A stretch of DNA of 64,000 nt from Chitinophaga japonensis (GTDB taxonomy: Bacteria > Bacteroidota > Bacteroidia > Chitinophagales > Chitinophagaceae). Of this stretch, positions 35,883-44,984 are shown in pieces. The position numbers and the translations under genes were made by a program. How positions within the stretch are numbered: the stretch's first letter is position 1; the number at the start of each line of letters is the position of its first letter. The notes under the pieces are model-generated. The model was given only the letters and a program-made list of their open reading frames with translations. It did no database searches and had not been told where the DNA came from. The stretch lies in contig NZ_VLLG01000003.1 in NCBI RefSeq assembly GCF_007830125.1, forward strand, positions 1,505,115 through 1,569,114, in the 5' to 3' direction.

Positions 35883-37430
35883 TTATACCTTGTCTACCGC
35901 CACGCGGTAATGCGGATCTTCCAGCACATTCACCTCAATAATGGAATCTGCGTTCTTCAGCAGCAGTTTGCAGTCTTCGCTGAGATGGCGGAGATGCAGT
36001 TTTTTGCCCGCCTGCTTGTATCGCTCTGTCAGGCGGCTCAGGGCTTCAATGCCTGACATGTCCATAATGCGGCTGTCCCTGAAATCGATGATCACTTCCG
36101 CTGGATCGTTCTGCACGTCGAACTTTTCATTGAAGGCGGCAATGGCCCCGAAGAACAGCGGGCCATATATCTCGTAATGTTTTACGCCCTGCTCGTCCAC
36201 GTACTTTTTGGCGCGAATGCGTTTGGCGCTTTCCCAGGCAAATACCAGCGCGGATATGATCACGCCGATCAGCACGGCCAGGGCCAGGTTGTGCATGAGC
36301 ACCGTAATGGCCGCCACCAGTATGCCTACAAAAATATCGTGCAGGGGCATTTTACCGATCATGCGGATGCTGGCCCATTCAAAGGTGCCGATCGCCACCA
36401 TGATCATCACGCCGGTGAGCGCCGCCATGGGCACTTTCTCTATCAGCGAGGAGCCGAACATGATGAACACCAGCAGCATCACGGCGGCTATAATGCCGGA
36501 CAGGCGCGCGCGGGCGCCGGAGGAGATATTGATCAGGCTTTGCCCGATCATGGCGCAGCCGCCCATGCCGGAGAACAGGCCCGTCACGATGTTGGCCGCG
36601 CCCTGCGCCGCTGCTTCCTTATTGCCACGGCCGCGGGTGCCGGTAATTTCATCGATCAGGTTAAGGGTAAGCAGGCTTTCGGTGAGGCCTACGCCGGCTA
36701 TTACCAGGGAATAGGGAAAGATGGTTTTCAGCGTGTCTAACGTAAACGGCACATCCGGGATATGGAAGGGTGGAAAGCCACCTTTGATGGAGGCAAGATC
36801 GCCCACGGTGCCGGTATCAACGTTAAAACCGATCACGATAGCGGAGATCACCAGGATGGCGGTTAGTGAGGAGGGGATAGTCCGTGTAAGCCTGGGCAAG
36901 CCCCAGATGATCAGCATGGTGAGCAATACCAGTCCCAGCATCACGTATAGCGGCGTGCCGCTCATCCAGTGCAGGTTGCCGGCGGCATCTTTTGTTTTGA
37001 ACTGCACCAGTTGCGACATAAAGATGATAATAGCCAGCCCGTTCACAAAACCGAACATCACGGGATGGGGCACCAGGCGGATGAATTTACCGAGGCGCAG
37101 CAGGCCGGCTGCTACCTGTAAGATGCCTGCCAGCAGCACGGCTGCAAAAATATACTCCGGTCCGTGGGACTTGGCAAGCGCTACGATCACAACCGCTACT
37201 GCTCCCGTAGCGCCGGAGATCATGCCTGGCCGGCCGCCGAAAACAGCCGTTACCAATCCCATGGTAAAAGCGGCGTACAGGCCGGTAAGGGGGGAAAGGC
37301 CGGCAATGAGCGCAAAGGCCACCGCCTCCGGTATCAGCGCCAGGGCCACGGTAAGGCCGGATAAGATCTCGTTTTTGTAATTTACCTTTTGTTTAAAGTC
37401 AAATAAGTTAAAGTAAGCCTTCATGTTCAT
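35883..37430 (-). CDS. SulP family anion transporter with STAS domain
   Basis: This 515-residue inner-membrane protein has the SulP core (about residues 15-385) with the N-terminal motifs EILSGLTVALALIPEAVAFALIAG and GLYAAFTMGLVTAVFGGRPGMISGATGA. It also has SLLTLNLIDEITGTRGRGNKEA and a cytoplasmic STAS domain (about 420-510, VIIDFRDSRIMDMSGIEAL). SulP proteins carry sulfate, bicarbonate or other anions; the substrate is not fixed by sequence. A second in-frame ATG (37424) is possible. The leader upstream contains a possible 8-codon peptide and a strong hairpin, suggesting post-initiation control. Confidence 0.92.
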   Translation of the reverse strand: MNMKAYFNLFDFKQKVNYKNEILSGLTVALALIPEAVAFALIAGLSPLTGLYAAFTMGLVTAVFGGRPGMISGATGAVAVVIVALAKSHGPEYIFAAVLLAGILQVAAGLLRLGKFIRLVPHPVMFGFVNGLAIIIFMSQLVQFKTKDAAGNLHWMSGTPLYVMLGLVLLTMLIIWGLPRLTRTIPSSLTAILVISAIVIGFNVDTGTVGDLASIKGGFPPFHIPDVPFTLDTLKTIFPYSLVIAGVGLTESLLTLNLIDEITGTRGRGNKEAAAQGAANIVTGLFSGMGGCAMIGQSLINISSGARARLSGIIAAVMLLVFIMFGSSLIEKVPMAALTGVMIMVAIGTFEWASIRMIGKMPLHDIFVGILVAAITVLMHNLALAVLIGVIISALVFAWESAKRIRAKKYVDEQGVKHYEIYGPLFFGAIAAFNEKFDVQNDPAEVIIDFRDSRIMDMSGIEALSRLTERYKQAGKKLHLRHLSEDCKLLLKNADSIIEVNVLEDPHYRVAVDKV

Positions 37431-37486
37431 GATGGTTTATAAAAAGAAACAAGTATGTGCGTAAACTGAAATGAATAGGGAATGCA

Positions 37487-37503
37487 CGCTGCCGCCGGCA
37501 GCG
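37487..37503 (-). promoter_or_regulatory. GC-rich hairpin in the SulP leader
   Basis: CGCTGCCG (37487-37494) and CGGCAGCG (37496-37503) are perfect complements around one base. In the direction of transcription the hairpin begins 3 bp after the stop codon of the small leader frame and lies about 57 bp before the SulP start. There is no U-run, so it is not a simple terminator. Confidence 0.6.
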
Positions 37504-37506
37504 TTG

Positions 37507-37533
37507 TTAAGCAGTGCAGGTGCTGCTCATCAT
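37507..37533 (-). CDS. Possible 8-residue leader peptide upstream of SulP gene
   Basis: On the minus strand, two ATG codons begin a short frame reading M-M-S-S-T-C-T-A then stop. It lies downstream of a TACCTTCG -7-like element (37580-37587) and immediately upstream of the GC-rich hairpin. A peptide of Ser, Thr and Cys before an anion (possibly sulfate) transporter would fit translation-coupled sensing of cysteine supply. It could also be chance, as a short frame is easy to find. Confidence 0.35.
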   Translation of the reverse strand: MMSSTCTA

Positions 37534-37579
37534 GGTGGAGTAACCGCTGAAGATGTAAATGTGTTGTTCATTCCGAGCG

Positions 37580-37587
37580 CGAAGGTA
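37580..37587 (-). promoter_or_regulatory. Putative -7 element of the SulP transcript
   Basis: TACCTTCG on the minus strand resembles TAnnTTTG. It would give a leader of about 145 nt containing the small frame and hairpin. Confidence 0.35.
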
Positions 37588-37598
37588 TTAAAAAATAT

Positions 37599-38057
37599 CT
37601 AAGGTTGCATCTTTTCTATCTTTTCATGCACTTCCAGGTATACCGGCAGCGCGGCGGAGCCGTACCATTCAAACAGCTCTGCGTCCAGCAGGCCGGCTGC
37701 TATTGCGGGGTCCGTGCGCAGCAAATCACTGGCCGCTGCGATGGTTTTTACGTCAAAAATGAAAATGCCGCGATAACTGCGTTCGTTCTTTCCCAAAGGG
37801 CCGGCCACCACCAGTTTTCCTTCGTCCGCCAGTCGCTGGATATTGGCCATATGTCCGCGGAACAGGCTGCGCAGCGTGTCTTTATTGTTAATTTCTTTTG
37901 GCCCTGTTTTCAGCATGACCAGCACATACATTTTCATGCCGTACTCGTCCGCCCCCAGGGAATCGGCCAGCGCCTTGTCGTAGCGGGGATTGCTGGTCTG
38001 GGCGCTGGCTGCGGCACAGCAAAGGCATAAGGACATTATTGAGATGAACCGTTTCAT
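37599..38057 (-). CDS. Secreted YciI-like protein
   Basis: This 152-residue protein has a signal peptide (1-19, ending AAASAQ) followed by a YciI/YCII-type ferredoxin-like alpha+beta domain. Supporting segments are MYVLVMLKTGP, HMANIQRLADEGKLVVAGPLG and the late LRTDPAIAAGLLDAELFEWYG. YciI-like proteins are small and poorly characterised, sometimes with dehalogenase- or dehydratase-like chemistry. Export makes this member somewhat unusual. It lies between the GH78 gene and the SulP leader on the same strand, with no functional link to either that I can see. Confidence 0.8.
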   Translation of the reverse strand: MKRFISIMSLCLCCAAASAQTSNPRYDKALADSLGADEYGMKMYVLVMLKTGPKEINNKDTLRSLFRGHMANIQRLADEGKLVVAGPLGKNERSYRGIFIFDVKTIAAASDLLRTDPAIAAGLLDAELFEWYGSAALPVYLEVHEKIEKMQP

Positions 38058-38072
38058 GACAATACGTATAAG

Positions 38073-38096
38073 GGGTAAGTTAAGCGTGTCTTACCC
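38073..38096 (-). terminator. Terminator-like hairpin after the GH78 gene
   Basis: GGGTAAG (38073-38079) pairs with CTTACCC (38090-38096). On the minus strand it lies 30 bp after the GH78 stop. No strong U-run follows, so confidence is low. Confidence 0.35.
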
Positions 38097-38126
38097 AAAT
38101 GTAACGTAAAATATACAGCCAGCCGG

Positions 38127-40805
38127 CTATTTTATCTCAAAGCGGTACTGCCCGGCTGTTACCGTGTAGGTGTCACCGCTGCCACCTGCCGTGGTATGCA
38201 CCTTTTGCCCTGCCGGTACTTCCAGGCGGATGGTAGCTGTGGTATTGGCCGGTATGGTGGCGGTGTACACCACGGCATTGCCGGCGCGCTTCCAGGCGGA
38301 AACGATGTTGCCATAAGGGCCGTTATGCGTGGCCTCAAAATGCTCCAGTCCTTTCACAAAATGGGGTTCCAGCAGGATGTGCCGGAAGCCGGGCGCCTTT
38401 TCATCCGGCAGGATGCCGCCGATGCCTTTGTACAGCCAGGCGCCGATCTGCCCGAACATAATGTGGTTGCGGGAAATGTCGGACTTGGCGTCAATGGGCC
38501 AGTTCTCGTAAAGGGTGGTGGCCCCGTTCACGATCCACCATCCCCAGGAAGGGAAGGTTTCCTGGCTGGCCAGCCGGTAAGCGGCATCTGCATAGCCGTT
38601 CTGGCTCAATGCGCCCAGGATAGCTTTGGTGCCCAGCAGCCCCACGTCCAGGTGAAAATTGTCCTGCTCCACCCGTTTGGCCAGGTTGGCGGCCACCTTG
38701 CTTTTTAACCCTTCCGGCACCAGCCCCCAGTACAGCGGCACGCTCAGCTCCGTTTGCAGTCCTTTGCCGTAGATGCCGGTGGCGGTGTCCAGGTATTTGG
38801 CGTTAACGGCGCTGCGGATCTTTTCCGCCAGTGCGGCGTACTGCTGCTGATCCTGCGCATGGCCCAGTATGCCGGCGGCTTTGGAAAGGATCAGCGCATC
38901 CACGTAGTAGTAAACAGAAGAAGTGAGCTCCACGGGAGACACGGATTTCACCGGCACCCAGTCGCCCAGCCCCCAGGTGGTGAGGCCCCCGGGGCTTAGC
39001 TCCGTGATGTGGTCTACGTAACGTTTGATATTGTCATAGCAATCCGCCAGCAGCGTGGTATCGCCGTAAAAGAGGTAAATGTTCCAGGGGATGATGGCAA
39101 TGGTGCTGGTCCAGTCCGGACCGTTGGCCCATTCATATCCCCAGCCACTGGTGGGAATGATGGCGGGGAGCACGCCGTTGGGCTGCTGTTCGTCCCGGTG
39201 GTCGGCCAGCCATTTTTCATAGATCGTGATGCCGTCAAAGTTATACAGCCCGGTCTCTATGGCGATATGCGCATCGCCGGTCCAGCCGTTCTTTTCCCTT
39301 TGCGGACAGTCCGTGGGATAGCCGAACAGGTTAGAGAGGTAGGCGTTATTGGTGGCTTCCCATATTTTATTGATAACCGGGTTGGACGTGCTGATATGGC
39401 CCACCGGCGGCACATTGCTGTGCATGAAGTACGCCGTCAGGCTTTCTTTACCCAGCGTTAGCGGCCGGCTGCTGGTTACTTCCACGTATTGAAAGCCCTT
39501 GTAGTTGAAGCGGGGCATGAAAGTTTCAGCGCCTTTGCCCGACAGGATGAATATATCTGTCTGGAAAGGATCGCTGTCGTCCGTAGGACGGTAATGCACA
39601 TCTATGTTGGACTGGTCCACGCGGCCGTCTGCACGGAGCTGCTCGCCGTGTTTCAGGCGCAGCACTGTACCGGCTGGTCCGCTGGCCGTGATGCGGCTTA
39701 CGCCTGCAATATTGCGGCCCAGGTCAAATACATAGGTGGTGTCATTTATTCTTCGTATGGTCCTGGCCGGTACGGTTGTTACGTGCTCAATGGGATGCAG
39801 GGCCTGCGCTACAATGTGTTGCGAAGGGGCGGAGCGGTAGATCACGTCCTTCCAGGCGGTATCGGCAAATGCAGGCGTATGCCAGCCGGGCTGCTCACGC
39901 CGTGCATCATAATGCTCCGCGGTATAGATGCTGTTAAAGATCACCGGCCCCTGGGATGTTTTCCATTCCTTGCCGGTGCTGATGGTCTCCACGCTGCCGT
40001 CCTCGTAGGTTATGCGGAGGTCCATGCAGAATGCGGGCCTGCCCCGCCAGGGCGCTTCATGAAAATACCATACGGCGGTGGACTGGTGATTGTACCAGCC
40101 ATTGCCCAGCATTACGCCAACGGCGTTCCGGCCGTTACGGAGCTGTGCTGTTACATCATAAGTTACATACAGCGTACGCCGGTCAAAACGGGTGTACATC
40201 GGGTCCAGGCGATGGTTGCCGATGCGGTTTCCGTTCACATACAGCTCATACAGGCCCGCTACGGCAATGTAAGCCCTGGCGGACCTTACCTTTTTGCCGG
40301 TTTCAAATACCCTTCTGAAAAGTGCGGCAGGCTGCAGCGCGGTGTTGCGGGTATCGCTGATCCAGGCGCCTTTCCAGTGGCGCATGCCCATCATGCCCGT
40401 CTCAAACCTGGCTGTTTCCGGGGCTGGGCAGGGCTTCCCGTCCTTGTCCCATACGACTACTTTCCAGAAGTAGCGGGTAAAGGGCTGCAGGGGCTTCCCC
40501 GCATATACGGCCCGGCAGTCGTTGCTGCTGATGCGCGGAGAGGCCCACATATCGCCCTTTTCCACGGCGGCGGAGTCGGTAGATACGTATAGCCGGTAAG
40601 CGGTTTGCCGGGCGCCGGGCCGTTCGTCTGCCAGGCGCCAGCTCAGGCGCGGCCGGGGGGCGTCAATGCCCAGCGGGTTGGCCAGGTATTCACATAACAG
40701 GCCGGCCGGCTGGCAGGGCTTCTGCGCATAGATACAGGAAACGGATAAAAACAGGCTGAGCGTAAGGAAAACTGCATAACGGAAATGCCGGCTGGATATT
40801 TTCAT
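38127..40805 (-). CDS. GH78 alpha-L-rhamnosidase
   Basis: This 892-residue secreted enzyme begins at ATG 40805 with a signal peptide (about 1-27, ending SVSCIYAQ); a longer open frame upstream runs through the divergent GH13 gene and was rejected. The order is rhamnosidase N-terminal domains (about 30-330), a linker, and the (alpha/alpha)6 barrel. The core motif YPTDCPQREKNGWTGDA places Asp499, Glu504 and Asp511 at the same spacing as the catalytic-site residues Asp567, Glu572 and Asp579 of Bacillus RhaB. A C-terminal beta-sandwich (about 800-890) ends the protein. It should release terminal alpha-L-rhamnose from oligosaccharides or glycosides. It stands alone without SusC/D neighbours. Confidence 0.92.
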   Translation of the reverse strand: MKISSRHFRYAVFLTLSLFLSVSCIYAQKPCQPAGLLCEYLANPLGIDAPRPRLSWRLADERPGARQTAYRLYVSTDSAAVEKGDMWASPRISSNDCRAVYAGKPLQPFTRYFWKVVVWDKDGKPCPAPETARFETGMMGMRHWKGAWISDTRNTALQPAALFRRVFETGKKVRSARAYIAVAGLYELYVNGNRIGNHRLDPMYTRFDRRTLYVTYDVTAQLRNGRNAVGVMLGNGWYNHQSTAVWYFHEAPWRGRPAFCMDLRITYEDGSVETISTGKEWKTSQGPVIFNSIYTAEHYDARREQPGWHTPAFADTAWKDVIYRSAPSQHIVAQALHPIEHVTTVPARTIRRINDTTYVFDLGRNIAGVSRITASGPAGTVLRLKHGEQLRADGRVDQSNIDVHYRPTDDSDPFQTDIFILSGKGAETFMPRFNYKGFQYVEVTSSRPLTLGKESLTAYFMHSNVPPVGHISTSNPVINKIWEATNNAYLSNLFGYPTDCPQREKNGWTGDAHIAIETGLYNFDGITIYEKWLADHRDEQQPNGVLPAIIPTSGWGYEWANGPDWTSTIAIIPWNIYLFYGDTTLLADCYDNIKRYVDHITELSPGGLTTWGLGDWVPVKSVSPVELTSSVYYYVDALILSKAAGILGHAQDQQQYAALAEKIRSAVNAKYLDTATGIYGKGLQTELSVPLYWGLVPEGLKSKVAANLAKRVEQDNFHLDVGLLGTKAILGALSQNGYADAAYRLASQETFPSWGWWIVNGATTLYENWPIDAKSDISRNHIMFGQIGAWLYKGIGGILPDEKAPGFRHILLEPHFVKGLEHFEATHNGPYGNIVSAWKRAGNAVVYTATIPANTTATIRLEVPAGQKVHTTAGGSGDTYTVTAGQYRFEIK

Positions 40806-40851
40806 GCTGTATAAACGATTGATGATCTGTGGAATAATAGCTGTATAAGCG
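40806..40851. promoter_or_regulatory. Direct repeat in the GH78 / GH13 divergent region
   Basis: GCTGTATAAACG (40806-40817) and GCTGTATAAGCG (40840-40851) are 34 bp apart directly before the GH78 start. They may be regulator half-sites. The rest of the 171-bp divergent gap shows no clear promoter. Confidence 0.35.
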
Positions 40852-40976
40852 TATCCGGCGGTAAAATAACCAAAATGATAGTACAGCGCAACCCATACTG
40901 TCCTGTACGCGGCAGCGGGCGGGAACTTTGGCAGAAATGTTGTGCGCAGTATCCTGCACGTAAAGCAATATCCGTT

Positions 40977-42587
40977 ATGAGCAATAACAACAGTAAATGG
41001 TGGCAGACCGGTATCCTGTACCAGGTGTACCCGCGGTCTTTCCAGGACAGCGACGGCGACGGCATTGGCGATCTGAAAGGCATTCACCGGCGGCTGGACT
41101 ACCTGGAATGGCTGGGCGTGAATGCCGTCTGGATCTCGCCCATATACCCTTCGCCGATGGCGGATTTCGGTTATGACATCAGCGACTATACGGATATTCA
41201 CCCCTTGTTCGGTTCCATGGAAGATTTTGATGCGCTGTTGCAGGCGGTGCATGACCGGGGCATGAAGCTGATCCTGGACCTGGTGCCCAATCATACATCC
41301 GGCATGCATCCCTGGTTCCTGGAGTCGCGCTCTTCCCGCGACAACCCGAAACGGGACTGGTACATCTGGCAGGACGCCCGGCCGGATGGCTCCCTGCCCA
41401 ACAACTGGCTGAGCGTATTTGGCGGCAGCGCCTGGGAATGGGATGAGCACACGCAGCAGTATTATTACCACGCTTTCCTGAAAGAGCAGCCCGACCTGAA
41501 CTGGCGAAACCCCGGGGTGCAGGCGGCCATGTTTGACGTGATGCGGTACTGGCTGGCAAAAGGAGTGGACGGTTTCCGGGTGGATGTCATGTGGCACATG
41601 ATCAAGGATGCCCAGTTGCGCGACAACCCGCCCAACCCGGATTACCAGCCATACATGGGCACCTACCAGCAACTGTTGCCCATTTATTCAACCGACCAGC
41701 CGGAGGTGCACGAGATTGTGCGCCGGATGCGCGGTGTGCTGGAAGAGTTTGACAGGGAACGGGTAATGATCGGGGAGATCTACCTGCCTATCCAGCAACT
41801 GGTGGCCTATTATGGTACAGACAACCAGGGGGCGCACCTGCCTTTCAACTTCCAGTTGCTGATGCTGCCCTGGGACGCCACGCAATTATCCGCAGCCATA
41901 GACCAGTATGAAGGCGCTTTGCCCGCGCAGGGCTGGCCCAACTGGGTGCTGAGCAACCACGACAAAACGCGCATTGCCAGCCGGGTGAGCCTGTTGCAGG
42001 CCCGGGTGGCGGCCATGCTGCTGCTCACGCTGCGCGGCACGCCCACCATTTATTACGGCGACGAGATAGGCATGCGCGATGTGGCCATCCCGTTTGAAGA
42101 AGTGCAGGACCCGCAAGGGCTGAACATGCCGGACAAGAACCTGAGCCGCGACCCTGCCCGCACCCCCATGCAGTGGGATAACAGTGAAAACGCCGGCTTT
42201 ACGGAAGGCAAACCATGGCTGCGGCTGGATAAGGCCTACAGCCGGGTGAATGTGCGCGCCCAGAAAGAAGATCCTTACTCCATGCTCTCCCTGTACTGGC
42301 GCATGATACGCCTGCGCAGCCAGGAGCCGGCGCTCATGGAGGGGAAGTACATCCCTGTATATTCGGATACACAGGTGCTGTCCTTTATGCGGCAGCAGGA
42401 AGGGCAGGCCTCTTTCCTGGTGGTGCTGAACCTTACGCACCGCCCCTGCTACTTCCGGCCGCCGGGCTTTTCCTTTAAAGGGAAGGTGGAAATAGCCACT
42501 ACGCCTGAAATGGAAGGCAGTGCCGTGAGCAGCACCATTAGCCTGGACGGGGATGAAGGGGTGCTGATACGCCTGGAAAACGGTTAG
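40977..42587 (+). CDS. GH13 alpha-glucosidase/alpha-amylase family enzyme
   Basis: This 536-residue protein has no signal peptide, so it is cytoplasmic. I chose ATG 40977 (MSNNNSKWWQTGILYQVYPR) over an upstream in-frame codon at 40875. GH13 conserved regions are complete: DLVPNHTS (about 101-108), GFRVDVMW with nucleophile Asp203, GEIYL with acid/base Glu267, and LSNHDKTR with Asp329. The pattern fits oligo-1,6-glucosidase/alpha-glucosidase-type GH13 acting on small alpha-glucans, maltose or isomaltose. Its stop codon overlaps that of the convergent trehalose-synthase-like gene by 4 bp, and the two enzymes probably act on the same intracellular sugars. Confidence 0.92.
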   Translation: MSNNNSKWWQTGILYQVYPRSFQDSDGDGIGDLKGIHRRLDYLEWLGVNAVWISPIYPSPMADFGYDISDYTDIHPLFGSMEDFDALLQAVHDRGMKLILDLVPNHTSGMHPWFLESRSSRDNPKRDWYIWQDARPDGSLPNNWLSVFGGSAWEWDEHTQQYYYHAFLKEQPDLNWRNPGVQAAMFDVMRYWLAKGVDGFRVDVMWHMIKDAQLRDNPPNPDYQPYMGTYQQLLPIYSTDQPEVHEIVRRMRGVLEEFDRERVMIGEIYLPIQQLVAYYGTDNQGAHLPFNFQLLMLPWDATQLSAAIDQYEGALPAQGWPNWVLSNHDKTRIASRVSLLQARVAAMLLLTLRGTPTIYYGDEIGMRDVAIPFEEVQDPQGLNMPDKNLSRDPARTPMQWDNSENAGFTEGKPWLRLDKAYSRVNVRAQKEDPYSMLSLYWRMIRLRSQEPALMEGKYIPVYSDTQVLSFMRQQEGQASFLVVLNLTHRPCYFRPPGFSFKGKVEIATTPEMEGSAVSSTISLDGDEGVLIRLENG

Positions 42588-44230
42588 TGCGCGACACCTT
42601 CCACCGGCGGCAGCGGCCAGCGGTACAGCCAGCGATAGCCGTAGGGACCTATACGGATATGGTCCCACTGGCCGTCGAATGTTTCATAGGGATGATCGGA
42701 TAATATTTCTGTAATGCACCTGCCGTCACCTTCCGGCAGGTCCAGCGTTACGCTGCATTCCTGTTCCGTAAAATTATGCAGGGTAATGGCAATGCTGGTG
42801 CCTTGCCGGGATATATGCGCCAGCACGCCCGGGTGATCCGTTTCAACAATATCGTACCAGCCCCAGCCAAAGGCGGGGTATGCCTTGCGGGTATTGATCA
42901 TGATGGAAATGGTGTTCAAAAGGGAGGCCGGCTGGTGGGCCTGTTCGTAGACGTTTACTTTCTCGAAGCTGTATTCCCCGCTGCTGATGGCAGGTTGCAC
43001 CAACTGGTCTGCAGGAGCGGAGGAAAAGCCGCCATTGGCCGTATGGGCCCATTGCATCACCGTGCGCACGCTGTAGCGCTCCTTTTGTGAAAGCAGGTCG
43101 CCCATGCCGATCTCTTCCCCGTAACGGAGTACAGGCGTGCCCGGTAGGGAGAACAGCAGGCTGTAGGCCAGCTTTATCCGCCTGCTGTCATTGTGCAGCA
43201 TAGGGGGTAGCCGCCTGCGGATACCGCGCCCGTAAATACGCATATCATCCTCCGGGGCAAACTGCTTCATTACCAGTTCCCGCTCTTCTGCCGTAAGACG
43301 CTCCAGGTCCAGCTCATCATGGTTCCGGATAAAGTTGGCAAACTGTTCCACGGTATTTACATGCGGCAGTATTTTCAGGGAGTGGGTCAGCGGTTCTGCG
43401 CTTTGCCTGGCCAGGGCCAGGAAGAGGTAGTTATTCAGGTAAAAGTTCAGCAGCATGTGCAACTGGTCGCCGTTACCGAAAAAGTCCTTGTAGTTATAAG
43501 GTTTGGTGTCGGCTTCGCCCATCAGCACCACATCGGGATCGCGCGTTACGGCAAATTTCCGCAGTTCCCTCAGGAAGTCATGCGGGTCGCCATCGAATTG
43601 CTCCGTTCCTTTTTGCCGCAGCATATGCGGTACGGCGTCTATGCGGAAACCGTGCACGCCCAGCTCCAGCCAGAAACGGACCACGTTCCTGATCTCTTCC
43701 TGTACGGCGGGGTTGGACACGTTGAGGTCCGGCTGGAAATCATAAAAGGTATGGTAGTACCATTCGCCGGCCGTTTCATCGTAGGCCCAGTTGCTGTCCT
43801 GTACGCCTTTGAAGATAGGGTCCGGGCTGTCATTTTCCGGTTTTTCCCTGGCCCATATGTAATACTTGCGGTACTTGCTGTTCGGGTCCCGGCGCGCTTC
43901 CCGGAACCAGGGATGCTGGTCCGAGGTATGGTTCACCACCAGGTCTACCAGTATCCGGATGCCCAGCTCCTTTGCCTTGTCTACCAGCAGGATAAATTCC
44001 TGCAGGGTGCCCAGCTTTTCATCCACATCATAATGATCCGTGATGTCGTAACCCCCGTCCTTGCCGGGAGAAGGATAGAAGGGCAGTATCCAGAGGCAGT
44101 TGATACCCAGGCCGGCCAGGTAGTCCAGGCATTGCATCAGCCCCGTAAGGTCGCCGGTGCCGTCGCCATTGCTGTCCTTGAAGGTCCTGACATCCAGCGA
44201 GTAAATAATTGCATTTTTATACCAATACAT
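42584..44230 (-). CDS. GH13 trehalose synthase-like enzyme
   Basis: This 548-residue cytoplasmic protein begins at ATG 44230 (MYWYKNAIIYSLDVRTF); a TTG at 44260 is the alternative. GH13 motifs are DLVVNHTS (about 96-103), GFRIDAVPHM with Asp198, LMGEADT with Glu239 and IRNHDELDLE with Asp305. The segment around RRRLPPMLHNDSRRIKLAYS and PGTPVLRYGEEIGMGD is characteristic of trehalose synthases (GH13_16-type), which interconvert maltose and trehalose. Typical trehalose synthases are similar in length or carry a fused kinase; no kinase domain is present here. A specificity call needs phylogeny. Confidence 0.88.
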   Translation of the reverse strand: MYWYKNAIIYSLDVRTFKDSNGDGTGDLTGLMQCLDYLAGLGINCLWILPFYPSPGKDGGYDITDHYDVDEKLGTLQEFILLVDKAKELGIRILVDLVVNHTSDQHPWFREARRDPNSKYRKYYIWAREKPENDSPDPIFKGVQDSNWAYDETAGEWYYHTFYDFQPDLNVSNPAVQEEIRNVVRFWLELGVHGFRIDAVPHMLRQKGTEQFDGDPHDFLRELRKFAVTRDPDVVLMGEADTKPYNYKDFFGNGDQLHMLLNFYLNNYLFLALARQSAEPLTHSLKILPHVNTVEQFANFIRNHDELDLERLTAEERELVMKQFAPEDDMRIYGRGIRRRLPPMLHNDSRRIKLAYSLLFSLPGTPVLRYGEEIGMGDLLSQKERYSVRTVMQWAHTANGGFSSAPADQLVQPAISSGEYSFEKVNVYEQAHQPASLLNTISIMINTRKAYPAFGWGWYDIVETDHPGVLAHISRQGTSIAITLHNFTEQECSVTLDLPEGDGRCITEILSDHPYETFDGQWDHIRIGPYGYRWLYRWPLPPVEGVAH

Positions 44231-44368
44231 GTTGCCGTGCTTGTAGCGGTATTGCTGCAAGCGTCATGCCATGGGGAAAATGTCGCAATTCCCCCCTTAC
44301 AATGTCGTATCCGCTACCCAGCCAAGCGGATAGTTCCCTATAATTTCGCACTTACACATGGGAGTGCT

Positions 44369-44376
44369 TATATTTG
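44369..44376 (+). promoter_or_regulatory. Putative -7 promoter element of the VOC gene
   Basis: TATATTTG matches the Bacteroidota -7 consensus TAnnTTTG, 70 bp before the VOC start. A TTTC about 21 bp upstream could serve as the -33 element. Confidence 0.5.
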
Positions 44377-44446
44377 CAGGCACAAAAGCCCAAGATCAAG
44401 CTCCCTGAAAAAATAAGCATTCTCTAATCAATTAAAACCACAGACC

Positions 44447-44875
44447 ATGGCAACCATCAATCCTTACCTCAATTTCGAGGGAAATTGCGAGGCCGCCTTC
44501 GAGTTCTACAGGTCCGTTTTTGGTGGATCGTTCACCACCAAATCATACCTGAAGGACGCGCCTTCCGATCAGCCCGTACCACCGGAATATGACAATATGA
44601 TCATGCATATTGCGCTTCCGATCGGCCCTTCCGCCGTCCTCATGGGCAGCGACCGGCCCAAAACGTTCGGGCCCATGACCACGGGCGATAACTTTCACAT
44701 TGCGGTGCACCCGGCCAGCGAAGCAGAGGCGGACCAACTGTTCAACGGCCTCGCTGCAGGCGGACAGGTGATCATGCCGATGAACAAAACGTTCTGGGGC
44801 GCCTACTTCGGTATGCTGAAGGACAAGTTCGGCGTACAGTGGATGGTGAACCACGATCTTAACCAGCAGCAATAG
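44447..44875 (+). CDS. VOC family protein (PhnB/glyoxalase-like)
   Basis: This 142-residue cytoplasmic protein belongs to the PhnB/YjdN-type vicinal oxygen chelate group. It shows INPYLNFEGNCEAAFEFYRSVFGG at the start, a middle MIMHIALPIG strand, and FWGAYFGMLKDKFGVQWMVNH at the end. The fold consists of paired beta-alpha-beta-beta-beta units. Members range from metal-dependent lyases and resistance proteins to members of unknown activity; no substrate can be assigned. It has its own promoter and is followed by the MATE gene after 109 bp. Confidence 0.9.
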   Translation: MATINPYLNFEGNCEAAFEFYRSVFGGSFTTKSYLKDAPSDQPVPPEYDNMIMHIALPIGPSAVLMGSDRPKTFGPMTTGDNFHIAVHPASEAEADQLFNGLAAGGQVIMPMNKTFWGAYFGMLKDKFGVQWMVNHDLNQQQ

Positions 44876-44984
44876 GCTGGAGAAAGTTATCAGCGACTGT
44901 GGCCTTTCCGCTTCTTAATTCCTGAAGCATACTGTAGCAGCCTTTTATCCGTCATTCTATTTTAAAACATTTAAAAGACCACTT

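Noticed and set aside
40806..41672. Extension of the rhamnosidase frame upstream to 41672 on the minus strand
   Set aside because: It is opposite the conserved GH13 gene, and the signal peptide at 40805 marks the real start.
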